A DNA stretch of 58,700 bases from Verrucomicrobiota bacterium (GTDB lineage Bacteria; Verrucomicrobiota; Verrucomicrobiia; Limisphaerales; UBA9464): contig VHCG01000024.1 of NCBI GenBank assembly GCA_016871805.1, positions 1-58,700 on the forward strand. The letters run 5' to 3'. The number at the start of each line of letters is the position of its first letter. The stretch's first letter is position 1. The position numbers were made by a program, and so were the translations under genes. The notes under the pieces were generated by a model. That model was not told where the DNA came from. It ran no database searches and was given only the letters and a program-made list of their open reading frames with translations. Below, piece by piece: positions 7,668 through 16,620 of the stretch.

Positions 7668-8939
7668 CTACTGCTCCCCCCATGGACGACCCGGCGGCGG
7701 CGGCGGGGGTTCCTGCCAGCGCCACGGGGTCGAGTAGTCCCACGCCAACCATGGCGTTGGCAGTGTCTGTCCCGACCGCAGGCCGGACTGCAACAGGGCA
7801 TCGAGGAGGCCGCTCGACATCAGGGTCCGCTCCACCGGCCAGGCTGGCTTCCCGGTGAGCACCATCGACTCGATGCCGTTCAACAGGAGCGTGAAGTGAG
7901 CCGCCGGCCTGGCCTCCTGGGTCCAGAACTGCGTCGACACCACGGTGCCGTCGGACGGTCGACGCCACGCGCCCGACCAGCCCTGGATCGCCCCGTTCAG
8001 CTCCAGCACCCGGGCCCGGAGACCATCGACGTACTCGATCTCCCACAGGATGGGCTTCCCCACCTTCTCCCGGAGCGCCGACACCGGAAGCGGACCCTCG
8101 GCCAGCCGTTCAAGGGCGGCGGCGAGGAGGTCCGGATCCACCCGGCGTTCCCCCAGCGCCGTCCACACCGCATCGCCCTTCGTCATGCGCACGGTCCGGA
8201 CACCTGTCTCCCCACCCCGACGTCCCTCCACCACCGACTGCAGACACTCGAGCGCGTGAAACCCGTAGTGGTCGGTCGACCCGTAGGTCAGGATCACCAC
8301 CTCCTCGAGCGGTTCGCCCGGCACGGAGGCCCGTGGAGGACGGCGCCAGGATCCCGGGACCGACGATCCCGCCATGAGCGGAATGCCGAGCTCCCGAGCG
8401 GTGTCGTAGAGGTGCTTCGCGTCGCCCCAGGTGTCGGCAAGGTGCTTGTCGACGAACACCGGAACGACCCGGCCGCTCTTCCTGAAGACCGAGAGCGTCT
8501 CATCCCAGAAGCGTCGCTTCGGGTACTGGGTGTTGCCGGTCGGCGACTTCGGGTAGTTCCCGTGCTCCGCGATCAGCAGAACCCCATCCACCGCCAGCGC
8601 ACCGGTCCCGAGCGTGAGGGCGTCGGTGATGTTGGTCGCGATGCGGAACCGATGCGACGCCGCCAACAGGTGACTGATGTCGTTCTGCGGCCGCTGGTCG
8701 GTGTAGACCGAGACCATCTTCAATGGCGACTCCTTGCCGGTGCCATCGAGGCGGTCCGTCAGCACCAGCCGGCTCGCAATGACGTCGGCATGGGAATTGT
8801 GGCGGTACTCCGTGGTCAGGACCGCGACGGTCCTCGGGCTCCGGGAGGAGCTGTCGGCATGGATCGCGGACCCGACGAGGAGTCCGAGGGCGAGCAGGAG
8901 GGACGCAGGACGGCCTGCTGGGGACGGTCGACGGCGCAT
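7668..8939 (-). CDS. secreted protein of unknown function
   Basis: 423 residues. The ATG at 8939 is chosen because it gives a clear signal peptide (MRRRPSPAGRPASLLLALGLL, then VGSAIHA); the frame is open further upstream but is low-complexity there. The mature protein starts with a Rossmann-like strand (RTVAVLTTEYRHNSHADVIASR) and has GVLLIAEHGNYPKS, VVPVFVDKHLADTW and the well-conserved-looking segment HALECLQSVVEGRRGGETGV. This recalls a planctomycete/verrucomicrobial family of uncharacterised proteins; the first half vaguely resembles the Gfo/Idh nucleotide fold, but I see no canonical GxGxxG. The C-terminus is a Pro-run (EPPPPPPGRPWG). No function is assigned. It is divergent from the glycosyltransferase operon that starts at 9111. 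Confidence 0.75.
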   Translation of the reverse strand: MRRRPSPAGRPASLLLALGLLVGSAIHADSSSRSPRTVAVLTTEYRHNSHADVIASRLVLTDRLDGTGKESPLKMVSVYTDQRPQNDISHLLAASHRFRIATNITDALTLGTGALAVDGVLLIAEHGNYPKSPTGNTQYPKRRFWDETLSVFRKSGRVVPVFVDKHLADTWGDAKHLYDTARELGIPLMAGSSVPGSWRRPPRASVPGEPLEEVVILTYGSTDHYGFHALECLQSVVEGRRGGETGVRTVRMTKGDAVWTALGERRVDPDLLAAALERLAEGPLPVSALREKVGKPILWEIEYVDGLRARVLELNGAIQGWSGAWRRPSDGTVVSTQFWTQEARPAAHFTLLLNGIESMVLTGKPAWPVERTLMSSGLLDALLQSGLRSGQTLPTPWLAWDYSTPWRWQEPPPPPPGRPWGEQ

Positions 8940-9110
8940 CGTGGGGACCTTCCGAAGGTAGCGGCGACGCGGTGGGGCGACGACCACAATCTCCGCCGGG
9001 GTCGATGTCGGGGATGGTATCCCGGTCACCCGGAAATTTTCTCGCGATCCGCGACCTCCGCGGGAGACGATTCCAGGGTCGTCACGACCTCCAGAGCCAC
9101 CATTTCTCGG
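8940..9110. promoter_or_regulatory. divergent intergenic region
   Basis: 171 bases between the starts of the minus-strand secreted protein gene and the plus-strand glycosyltransferase gene. It must carry promoters for both directions, but I could not pick convincing -35/-10 pairs. Confidence 0.35.
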
Positions 9111-10793
9111 ATGACCTCCGCATCCCATCGCCCCGTCACCCCCGTCAGCGCCACGACCGGTATCCGCGTCCCGGACGCCCGCTGGACCCAATGGTGGGTG
9201 GCCTTGTTCAGCGTCCTGGTGCTCCTGCCGTCGATCTGGTCTGACTCCTCCATAACGGGGTCCGACGAATACACGCTCTCGCTGCGGACGCCGATGGAGA
9301 TGCTGGAGCACGGGCATTGGCTGACCCCGTGGCTCGACAACCAGCCCCGGCTCCGGAAACCGCCGCTGATGTATTGGCTGGTGTTGGTGAACTACAAGGT
9401 GTTCGGCGTGGGTCTGGTGGCCGCCCGGATCTGGGGCGTCCTGGCGGGTGTCGGACTTTCGGTGGTGTCATGCCTGACGAGCCGGGAGCTGTTCCGGTCG
9501 AACGGACTTCTGGCCGGGCTCATCACGGCCAGCTGCGTTGGCGTCGCCGCACAGGCGCGGCAGGCGATGCTGGACCTCCCGCTCGCGTTCTTCGTGTCCC
9601 TCAGCCTGCTCTTCGGTCTGCGGTGGCTTCGGACCGCGACGCTGCGCGACGCGGTCGCATCGGGGACCTGCCTCGGTCTCTCGTTCCTCACCAAGGGGCC
9701 GATCGGGTTCTTCTTTTTCGGGACCGCGGCCGTCGCGGCCCTGCTCTGTCTCGGGGCCCTGCCACGCCTCCGGAAACAAGGCGTGCACTGGTGCGTGGCC
9801 GCCGGGGTCGTCGCCCTGATCACGGTCCCCTGGCCGCTCGCCATGAAGCAGCTCTGGGGGGATCGGTTCGCCCAGATCCTCGGCGAGGAGCTGGCGGCCC
9901 GGGACTTTGGCCGCTGGCATGGGATGTCTCCGCTGTCGGCCCTGGGAGGGGCACTCGGCCTCATCGCGCCCTGGACCCCGATGGTCCTCGTCGCCGCGGT
10001 CCAGGCGTTCCGGGTCCGGGATCTCGGTCCGGTGGCGGCGCGCCGATGGCTGGTCACAGCCCTCGGGCTCTCGATCGTGCCCTTCTTCCTCATGACCACC
10101 TTCGAGCGCTACATGCTGGCGGTGGTCCCGATCGAGGCCGTCCTGGCCGCCGAGTGGTTGGAGCCCGGCGGGCGTACGCAGCGCTGGACCCTGCTCTTCG
10201 CCGCCGTGGTCTTCAGCCTGGCGAGCATCCTCGCCGGGGCATTCTTCCTGTGGTTCCAACTCGGAGGCCTCCTACCCGTCGTGGTCTGGCTGCTGGCCGC
10301 CGCGTCGCTCGTCACCGCCTGGCGTGGCACCCATCCGACCCGTTCCGTCGCGCTCACCGGAATCGTCCTGGCCGTCGTCATGGGCGGCCTCTATCCGCTC
10401 CTCGGATTGAACCATCTCCCCGATTCCATTCCGGCCCAGATCGGGAACCGCCCCGTCTTCGTCTACGACCGAGCCCAACCCGCCATGCTCTCTCCAAGAC
10501 TCGGTCGAAGCGTGCAGAAGTTCCGGGCCGACACCCTCCCGCCGGAGACCCCGTCGGTGGTCTTCGTCGATGAGTCGGTGCTGGATCCGTTCCGTTCCCA
10601 GATGGCCCAGGCCGGAATTCAGGTCCAGGAGCTGACCCGGTTCAAGACGTTCTATTCCCGGCGGGTCTGGATCCGGTTCGCCCGGCCCGACGCCACCGCC
10701 GAGGACTGGCACCGTGCCTTCCGCGATCGCTCGCTGGAGGGGTTGAAGTCCGACCTGATCGGCCTCGATGTGGTCCGAAAGGCCTCACCATGA
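9111..10793 (+). CDS. GT39/ArnT-like membrane glycosyltransferase
   Basis: 560 residues with about 10-12 hydrophobic segments in the first 420 residues and a soluble C-terminal part. The first loop holds GSDEYTLSLRTPMEMLEHGHW followed by NQPRLRKPPLMYWL, the hallmark of dolichyl-phosphate-mannose/ArnT/PMT-type GT-C enzymes: an acidic DE pair plus the KPPL(x)YW motif. These enzymes move a sugar from a polyprenyl-phosphate donor to lipid A, protein or another acceptor on the periplasmic face. The ATG at 9111 is the first start directly before the first TM segment; the upstream open frame is antisense to the neighbouring gene and is not used. The stop overlaps the next start as ATGA (10790-10793), so this is the first gene of a three-gene coupled operon. 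The acceptor is unknown. Confidence 0.87.
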   Translation: MTSASHRPVTPVSATTGIRVPDARWTQWWVALFSVLVLLPSIWSDSSITGSDEYTLSLRTPMEMLEHGHWLTPWLDNQPRLRKPPLMYWLVLVNYKVFGVGLVAARIWGVLAGVGLSVVSCLTSRELFRSNGLLAGLITASCVGVAAQARQAMLDLPLAFFVSLSLLFGLRWLRTATLRDAVASGTCLGLSFLTKGPIGFFFFGTAAVAALLCLGALPRLRKQGVHWCVAAGVVALITVPWPLAMKQLWGDRFAQILGEELAARDFGRWHGMSPLSALGGALGLIAPWTPMVLVAAVQAFRVRDLGPVAARRWLVTALGLSIVPFFLMTTFERYMLAVVPIEAVLAAEWLEPGGRTQRWTLLFAAVVFSLASILAGAFFLWFQLGGLLPVVVWLLAAASLVTAWRGTHPTRSVALTGIVLAVVMGGLYPLLGLNHLPDSIPAQIGNRPVFVYDRAQPAMLSPRLGRSVQKFRADTLPPETPSVVFVDESVLDPFRSQMAQAGIQVQELTRFKTFYSRRVWIRFARPDATAEDWHRAFRDRSLEGLKSDLIGLDVVRKASP

Positions 10794-11968
10794 GGCTCTT
10801 GGGTCCGGAATCCCGTCGACGCCTCGGAGCCCTCGCCCTCCTGCTGGTCGTGGGGATCGCCACCTACCGGTCCACATCGCGCCCGGAATCCCGCTCCGCC
10901 CCCCGGTTCCGGGTGTCGCCCCCGGAGACGTCCCAGGCCGGGACACCCCCGTCGACGCCGCGGCATCGGGTGGAAACCCTGGGATCCTCCGTGGCGAGCG
11001 TCCACGTGGCCTCGATCTGTGAACCCTCCCCGGGAACCCTCGCCGCGGTCTGGTACGGCGGCACCCGGGAAGGCGCCAAGGATGTTGCCATCTGGTTTGC
11101 CACCGGCACGGGCGACCGCTGGACCGAGCCCGCCGACCTGGTCACCGCCGCGAGGGCCAGCCGGGAGCTCGGCCACTACGTCCGCAAGGTCGGCAACGCG
11201 GTACTCTTCGCCGATGACACCGGTCGGATGTCCCTGCTGTTCGTGACCATCACGGTCGGCGGCTGGTCGGGCAGCTCGCTGTGCCTCAAGGAGTCCACGG
11301 ACGGCGGGCGGACCTGGACCCCGAGCCAGCGTCTCGTGCTAAGCCCCTTCTTCAACATCAGCGAGCTGGTGAAGAACGGTCCCACCCCGCTCGAGGGCGG
11401 CGGCTGGGTGGTGCCGATCTACCACGAACTCTTCGGGAAGTTCCCCGAACTGCTGTGGCTCGAGGGCGCTCCCGGGTCGGTGTCGGCCCGGAAGACCCGG
11501 GTCTTCGGCGGACGCACCGCCTTCCAGCCGAGCCTCGTGGCCCTGGATCCCACCCAGGCCGTGATGCTGTGTCGGACCGCCAGCGGTCAACGGGATCTGT
11601 ACCTGTCCCGCACCGCGGACGGCGGTCTGTCCTGGAGCCCGCCCGAACCGACCGGACTCCCCAACTCGGATTCCGGGATCGATGCGGTGCGCCTGGCGGA
11701 CGGACGCCTGCTGCTGGCATTCAACGACACGCCGGATGGACGCGCCAACCTGCGGCTGGCGGTGTCATCCGACGCCGGCAGGATCTGGACACGGGGCCCC
11801 TTCCTCGAAAACGAGGCCGGGGCGGAGTTCTCCTATCCGTTCCTCCTGCGATCCCGCGACGGAATGGTCCACCTGGCCTACACCTGGAAACGCAAGGCGA
11901 TCCGCATTGTCTCCTTCAACACCGCGTGGCTGGACGCCGCGACCCCGGCAACCGGGGCAACCCCATGA
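10790..11968 (+). CDS. sialidase-like BNR/Asp-box protein
   Basis: 392 residues with an N-terminal signal-anchor (RRLGALALLLVVGIATY) and a six-bladed propeller of the exo-alpha-sialidase type. Asp boxes: STDGGRTW, the degenerate TADGGLSW, and SSDAGRIW. Other family features are CEPSPGTLAAVWYGGTREGAKD near the first blade and LVLSPFFNISELVKNGPTPLEGGGWVVPIY. Family members in environmental bacteria often act on non-sialic sugars or only bind, so hydrolytic activity is not proven. It is probably membrane-anchored and periplasmic. It is coupled by ATGA overlaps to both neighbours (10790 and 11965), which ties it to glycan transfer or trimming together with the GT39-like enzyme. Confidence 0.85.
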   Translation: MRLLGPESRRRLGALALLLVVGIATYRSTSRPESRSAPRFRVSPPETSQAGTPPSTPRHRVETLGSSVASVHVASICEPSPGTLAAVWYGGTREGAKDVAIWFATGTGDRWTEPADLVTAARASRELGHYVRKVGNAVLFADDTGRMSLLFVTITVGGWSGSSLCLKESTDGGRTWTPSQRLVLSPFFNISELVKNGPTPLEGGGWVVPIYHELFGKFPELLWLEGAPGSVSARKTRVFGGRTAFQPSLVALDPTQAVMLCRTASGQRDLYLSRTADGGLSWSPPEPTGLPNSDSGIDAVRLADGRLLLAFNDTPDGRANLRLAVSSDAGRIWTRGPFLENEAGAEFSYPFLLRSRDGMVHLAYTWKRKAIRIVSFNTAWLDAATPATGATP

Positions 11969-12606
11969 ACGGCATCCTGCTGACCTCCTCCCGCTCGGCG
12001 ATCTGGGTCGCCATCATGGTCGTCGGCTCCGTGCTCGCCCTGGGGTACCGTCGCCTCCTGCGGGGACGTCCCGGTCCGAGTCCCACGGCGCTCATCCCCA
12101 TCGCGGCCATCGTCGTGTGGATTCCCTGGAACGGAGTCTCGATGGGCAGCTGGGTCGCGGGTGCCACCGCCGGCTTCAGCGTTCCCTTCCTCGTCCTGAT
12201 GGCGAATGCCACGAAAGTCGCCTTCGGGGAGAGAGGCTTCCTTGGACGGCAGGACCTGCGGGATCTGGGCCGGGTGGGGCTGGTGCTCGGACTCGTGCTC
12301 TATCCGGCAGCCCTGGGCTGGGGTTCCTGGGATCCCTACGCCTTGGGATGGAATTCTCCCCTCCTCGTATGGCTGGTGGCCGGCTGGACCCTGCATCTCC
12401 TGCGCCAAGGATCCCGGACCGGATGGATCCTGACAGCCGCACTGTGTGTCTGGCTTCTGGAGAGCCTGTGGGGGGGCGCTTCAGGCCTGAGGGACTCTCG
12501 CAACCTCTGGTGGTACCTGGTCGACCCGCTCCTCGTCCTGGTCTCAATCCCGCTCGCGTTTCTCAGGGTCCCGTCGGAGACGCCGTCGTCGTCGCCCCCG
12601 GCCTGA
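11965..12606 (+). CDS. polytopic membrane protein of unknown function
   Basis: 213 residues with about seven hydrophobic helices (for example AIWVAIMVVGSVLALGY, ALIPIAAIVVWIPW, VGLVLGLVLYPAALGWG, WILTAALCVWLLESLWGG, LVDPLLVLVSIPLAFL). I recognise no domain. It starts inside the stop of the sialidase-like gene (ATGA at 11965-11968), so it belongs to the same operon as the GT39-like and BNR proteins and may be a membrane partner. Its last 44 bases overlap the end of the convergent lipoprotein gene. Confidence 0.75.
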   Translation: MNGILLTSSRSAIWVAIMVVGSVLALGYRRLLRGRPGPSPTALIPIAAIVVWIPWNGVSMGSWVAGATAGFSVPFLVLMANATKVAFGERGFLGRQDLRDLGRVGLVLGLVLYPAALGWGSWDPYALGWNSPLLVWLVAGWTLHLLRQGSRTGWILTAALCVWLLESLWGGASGLRDSRNLWWYLVDPLLVLVSIPLAFLRVPSETPSSSPPA

Positions 12607-13000
12607 CGTCGCCTTCCGCCCTGGGTGCAAGGGCGGCCTCCGCGGCCTTTTCCAGGACCGGACGGGCCAGGTCGGCCACCTGGGGCTCACCCGAGACGAT
12701 GTCGGCCACCGCGGTGGTGTTGAGGATCGGTCCCGACACCTTCAGCCGCCCCACGATCGACGGCCCACGCCACAGATCGAGCTCATCACCCAACACGGGT
12801 AGACTCGTGAGGGAGTAGTCGAGGACCACGAATCGCAGCCGCGGATTGACCGTGAGAACCTGGCCGACCCGTCCATCGAGGGGACGCAAGAGGCGGAGCG
12901 GTGCGGGTTTGACGACCGGTTTGACCGGTTCCGGTGGCGGCAGGTTTCGACACCCGGATGCGAGCAGCATCAGGACGAGGAGTTGGGGTCGGAACCGCAC
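12563..13000 (-). CDS. small lipoprotein of unknown function
   Basis: 145 residues with a GTG start. The N-terminus RFRPQLLVLMLLASGC is a lipoprotein signal with the lipobox LASGC (Cys17). A proline-rich stretch (PPPEPVKPVVKPAP) follows, then a compact beta domain (VVLDYSLTSLPVLGDELDLW, IVGRLKVSG, ADIVSGEPQVAD). That domain resembles the small barrel found in many uncharacterised verrucomicrobial proteins, where residues like GDELxL(Y/W)R and VGRLxV recur. It is probably anchored in the outer or inner membrane. The 3' end overlaps the convergent gene by 44 bases. No specific function can be given. Confidence 0.7.
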   Translation of the reverse strand: MRFRPQLLVLMLLASGCRNLPPPEPVKPVVKPAPLRLLRPLDGRVGQVLTVNPRLRFVVLDYSLTSLPVLGDELDLWRGPSIVGRLKVSGPILNTTAVADIVSGEPQVADLARPVLEKAAEAALAPRAEGDVRPGATTTASPTGP

Positions 13001-13110
13001 CCGCGAGTTATTCGACCGGGCGGCGTCCGGGGCAAGGTTGAAGAGCCCCGACCCGCAACTCCCTCAACTCCCCTTTGCCCTTCCCCACGCCAACCCACTA
13101 GGCTTCACCC

Positions 13111-13314
13111 GTGGAGTGGCAGCAGATCGCAGCTCTGGGCGTCGTCGGGGTCACGGTGGCCCTCATGGCGTGGCGGCTGTTGCGTCCGCGCCGACTCGAC
13201 TTCCGGAAGTCCACCGGCTGCGGCTGCGGGTCCACCACCAACCCGGTCGGACTCGTCGTCACCGGACGCCGCGGAGAACGTCCCCAGATCGTGCTGAAGA
13301 CACCCCACCGATGA
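13111..13314 (+). CDS. short Cys-rich membrane peptide (FeoB-associated-like)
   Basis: 67 residues with a GTG start. One N-terminal TM helix (IAALGVVGVTVALMAWRLL) is followed by a basic patch and a small cytosolic tail with C37-G-C39-G. This layout (TM helix, then a CGCG-type cluster) matches the 'FeoB-associated Cys-rich membrane protein' type of small protein, but no feo gene is in the window. Its stop overlaps the start of the LolA-like gene as ATGA (13311-13314), so the two are translationally coupled. It is too short for firm homology; the coupling and membrane topology are the main support. Confidence 0.6.
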   Translation: MEWQQIAALGVVGVTVALMAWRLLRPRRLDFRKSTGCGCGSTTNPVGLVVTGRRGERPQIVLKTPHR

Positions 13315-14090
13315 ACCGACCCCACCGCCTCCTCACGATCCTGATCACAGGCCTTTTTCTTGTCCTGACCCGGACCGACAGCCCCGCTGCGGATGCCGCA
13401 CCAGGTCCCCGGGAGCAGGCCGACGGACAGACCCTCGCCCGGGAGGTGCGGTCGCTCCAGCCGGCCTCGACCACCACCAACCGGGCTACCCTTGAGATCC
13501 GCAACGCCGCCGGAAAACGCCACCGCGTGCCCGTCGTCATCGAAACCCTCGCCCCCACGGCGGGCACCGACCGGTGGTCGACCCGATATCGGACCGGATC
13601 CGCGGACACCGCCACCGGTGAGACCCTGGAGATCGTGCATCGCGTCGACGCGGCACCGGAATACTGTTTCGAGGGGGTCCCGGGCACCGCGGCCTCCCCG
13701 ATCGCCGCGACCGGCTCCGGACGGTCCTTCGCCGGGTCCGACTTCAGTTTCGCCGATCTGGGCCTCGAGTTCCTCCACTGGCCCCAGCAACGACTGATCC
13801 CCGCTCCGAAAGACAACCCCCACATGGTGAAGGGGCGTTCCTGCCGGGTCCTGGAAAGCCGCAACCCCACTGGCACGCCCTACTCACGGGTGGTGTCCTG
13901 GATCGACCTCGAGTTCCGGGGCCTGATCCAGGCCGATGCCTACGACGCCCGCGGGGAGCTCCTCAAGCAGTTCAGCGTCGGCTCGTTCAAGAAGGTCGAT
14001 GGCTCCTGGCGCCTCAAGGACATGGAGATCATCGACGAGCAGCGTGGCACCAAAACCCGGCTCGAGTTCGAGCTGACGGTTCCGCAGTGA
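13311..14090 (+). CDS. LolA-like outer-membrane lipoprotein-sorting protein
   Basis: 259 residues with a signal peptide (RLLTILITGLFLVLTRTDSPAADA). The C-terminal half has the signature order of the COG2834-type outer membrane lipoprotein-sorting family: GSDFSFADLGLEFLHWP, then GRSCRVLESRN, YSRVVSWIDLEFRGLIQADAYD and SWRLKDMEIIDEQRGTKTRLE. These form an open beta-barrel that binds acyl chains or hydrophobic ligands in the periplasm. Relatives act near lipoprotein or exporter genes. Start ATG at 13311 overlapping the Cys-rich peptide stop. The exact ligand is unknown; classical lolA is shorter (about 200 residues) and lacks the S-D-F-S-F-A-D motif, so this is the divergent subfamily. Confidence 0.82.
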   Translation: MNRPHRLLTILITGLFLVLTRTDSPAADAAPGPREQADGQTLAREVRSLQPASTTTNRATLEIRNAAGKRHRVPVVIETLAPTAGTDRWSTRYRTGSADTATGETLEIVHRVDAAPEYCFEGVPGTAASPIAATGSGRSFAGSDFSFADLGLEFLHWPQQRLIPAPKDNPHMVKGRSCRVLESRNPTGTPYSRVVSWIDLEFRGLIQADAYDARGELLKQFSVGSFKKVDGSWRLKDMEIIDEQRGTKTRLEFELTVPQ

Positions 14091-14121
14091 GCCTCGGACG
14101 GATCCGGCCACAGGCTCGGGA

Positions 14122-14799
14122 TCAGGAGCCGGCTCGGTGGGGCGACCCGGACGCAAGCGCCTCAGACCGGGATTTCGGGACGGTGCCCAGGGCCTCCACG
14201 AGCTGCCTCTGGAGGATCGTGACCAGGTTTCGTACGGCCGCGGAAGAGGGGGCGAGACCGGGAAGTTCTGACCAATCCGCGTCGATCAGCGGGTCCAACA
14301 CCTCGCCCGCTCCGGTTCGTTCCACCGATTCCGCTCCACGGGGGTCGAGTCCCATCTCGACCAGCAACCGGGCTTCGAAGGCGAGCACCATGCGGGGCTG
14401 GTGGGGTTGGGTCTCCAAGGCCGTGAGCCATGACCGGAACAGCGCATGGAACTCCGGAATCGGCGTGTCCTCCTCGGTCGCCCGCTCCAGCAACGCGACC
14501 GCATAGGCGACCTGGACGAGCTTGGTGTAGTCGGTGCGGAGGCGCTCGTGACGTTCGACCGGGACGAATTCCCGGAACGTGTGGAGATGGGATCGGGTCG
14601 ACCGCACAAAGCCGAGGGTGCCGGCGAACAACAGGTCCACGGGTGCGGCATGGCCTGACTTTGGTTTTCGGATGCCCTTGGCGAGGGTGCCGAACCGCCC
14701 ATGTTCCGCCGTGATCCAGTGCAGGATGAGGCTGGTGTCGGAAAACGGGTGGATCCGCACAATCACCCCCTCGGCCTGTTCCAGCGGTGCGGCGCCCAT
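14122..14799 (-). CDS. recO: DNA repair protein RecO
   Basis: 225 residues. The N-terminal OB fold (EGVIVRIHPFSDTSLILHWI, then TAEHGRFGTLAKGIRKPKS) is the RecO signature; the rest is the helical domain. RecO works with RecR/RecF to load RecA on SSB-coated ssDNA and anneals strands. The four-Cys zinc finger seen in some RecO proteins is absent, as in the Escherichia coli type. It starts 12 bases after the ybeY stop on the same strand, so the two are one operon. ATG at 14799. Cytoplasmic. Confidence 0.87.
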   Translation of the reverse strand: MGAAPLEQAEGVIVRIHPFSDTSLILHWITAEHGRFGTLAKGIRKPKSGHAAPVDLLFAGTLGFVRSTRSHLHTFREFVPVERHERLRTDYTKLVQVAYAVALLERATEEDTPIPEFHALFRSWLTALETQPHQPRMVLAFEARLLVEMGLDPRGAESVERTGAGEVLDPLIDADWSELPGLAPSSAAVRNLVTILQRQLVEALGTVPKSRSEALASGSPHRAGS

Positions 14800-14811
14800 G
14801 GTCCGTCCCGA

Positions 14812-15297
14812 TCAGCCGAACCGCTTCACCAGCCGGTTCTCCTCCCGCTTCATGAGCCGACGCGCCCCCGGCTCGAGGTCGTCGAATCCCCGCAGGTGGA
14901 GGAGGCCATGGATCACATAGCGACGGACCTCCCGGTCCCAGGTCGTGCCGAATTCCCGCGCCTGCCGGATCGCTTCCGCCACGCAGATGAAGAGCTCCCC
15001 GCAGACCCGGTCCCAGGTGCTGCCCTGGTCGAAGGTGATGATGTCGGTCGGACCCTCGTGTCCGAGGAACTGCTGGTTCAACTCCGCCGAACGACGGGCG
15101 CTCACCAGGTGGAGTCCGAGTTCCGCCGCCTGTCCCGCCTCGGCCTGGACCTGCTGCACGAGACACCGCAGCGCGCGGGCGTCGACCCTCCGATCCCGCT
15201 GCCGGTTGGAGATCACCAACCGGACCTCCGGTGCCGCGACCGGATCGACCTGCCGTGATGCCTTCCGTCGTGTACCCACAGTGTTCCGGGTGGCCAT
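14812..15297 (-). CDS. ybeY: endoribonuclease / rRNA maturation factor YbeY
   Basis: 161 residues of the UPF0054 family, a zinc-dependent single-strand endoribonuclease in 16S rRNA 3'-end maturation and ribosome quality control. Visible: ELNQQFLGHEGPTDIITFDQG in the middle and the metal motif HGLLHLRGFDD at 130-140. H130 and H134 match the first two zinc ligands; the third, usually His (H-x3-H-x5-H), is Asp (D140). A basic N-terminal extension of about 22 residues precedes the domain. ATG at 15297. It lies directly upstream of recO. Confidence 0.88.
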   Translation of the reverse strand: MATRNTVGTRRKASRQVDPVAAPEVRLVISNRQRDRRVDARALRCLVQQVQAEAGQAAELGLHLVSARRSAELNQQFLGHEGPTDIITFDQGSTWDRVCGELFICVAEAIRQAREFGTTWDREVRRYVIHGLLHLRGFDDLEPGARRLMKREENRLVKRFG

Positions 15298-15316
15298 GCG
15301 GTTTCGGGACTGGACC

Positions 15317-16315
<999 letters not shown>

Positions 16316-16387
16316 GCGTGTCGGGCCTTGATGTGAGCCTAGGCAGCGGCAGGTCCGAGGCAATGCTGCAGACAGGCGGGAATGGGA

Positions 16388-16608
16388 ACTCACACGGGGA
16401 CTCGGAGACACGGAGGAAAAGGCTTCGCGCGTTTCCGGACCTTCAAGGGAGGGGAACCTCCGTGTGGACCCGTGGACGTCCTGATTTCCGTCGGCTGCCT
16501 CCAAAGAATATCAAGGCCACAGCGCCCAAACCACGACCACCGCATGAAAGAACAACTCCCAAAAAAATCCCCCGCCTTTCCTCCGCGTCTCCGTGCCTCC
16601 GCGTGAGT
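16388..16608. repeat. MITE-like inverted-repeat element, copy 1
   Basis: The left arm, ACTCACACGGGGACTCGGAG followed by ACACGGAGGAAAAGGC (16388-16423), is mirrored by the right arm, GCCTTTCCTCCGCGTCTCCG followed by TGCCTCCGCGTGAGT (16574-16608). The arms match at roughly 30 of 35 positions by eye. The inner 150 bases have no ORF. It fills the gap between the moxR start and the end of the FG-GAP gene. No flanking target-site duplication could be fixed. Related copies: 37166-37366 and 43768-43934; solo arms at 1572, 6552 and 23461. Confidence 0.75.
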
Positions 16609-16620
16609 CCCTCTCCCCGC

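Noticed and set aside
16316..16620. Insertion sequence
   Set aside because: Inverted arms are present but there is no transposase frame; at most a non-autonomous element.
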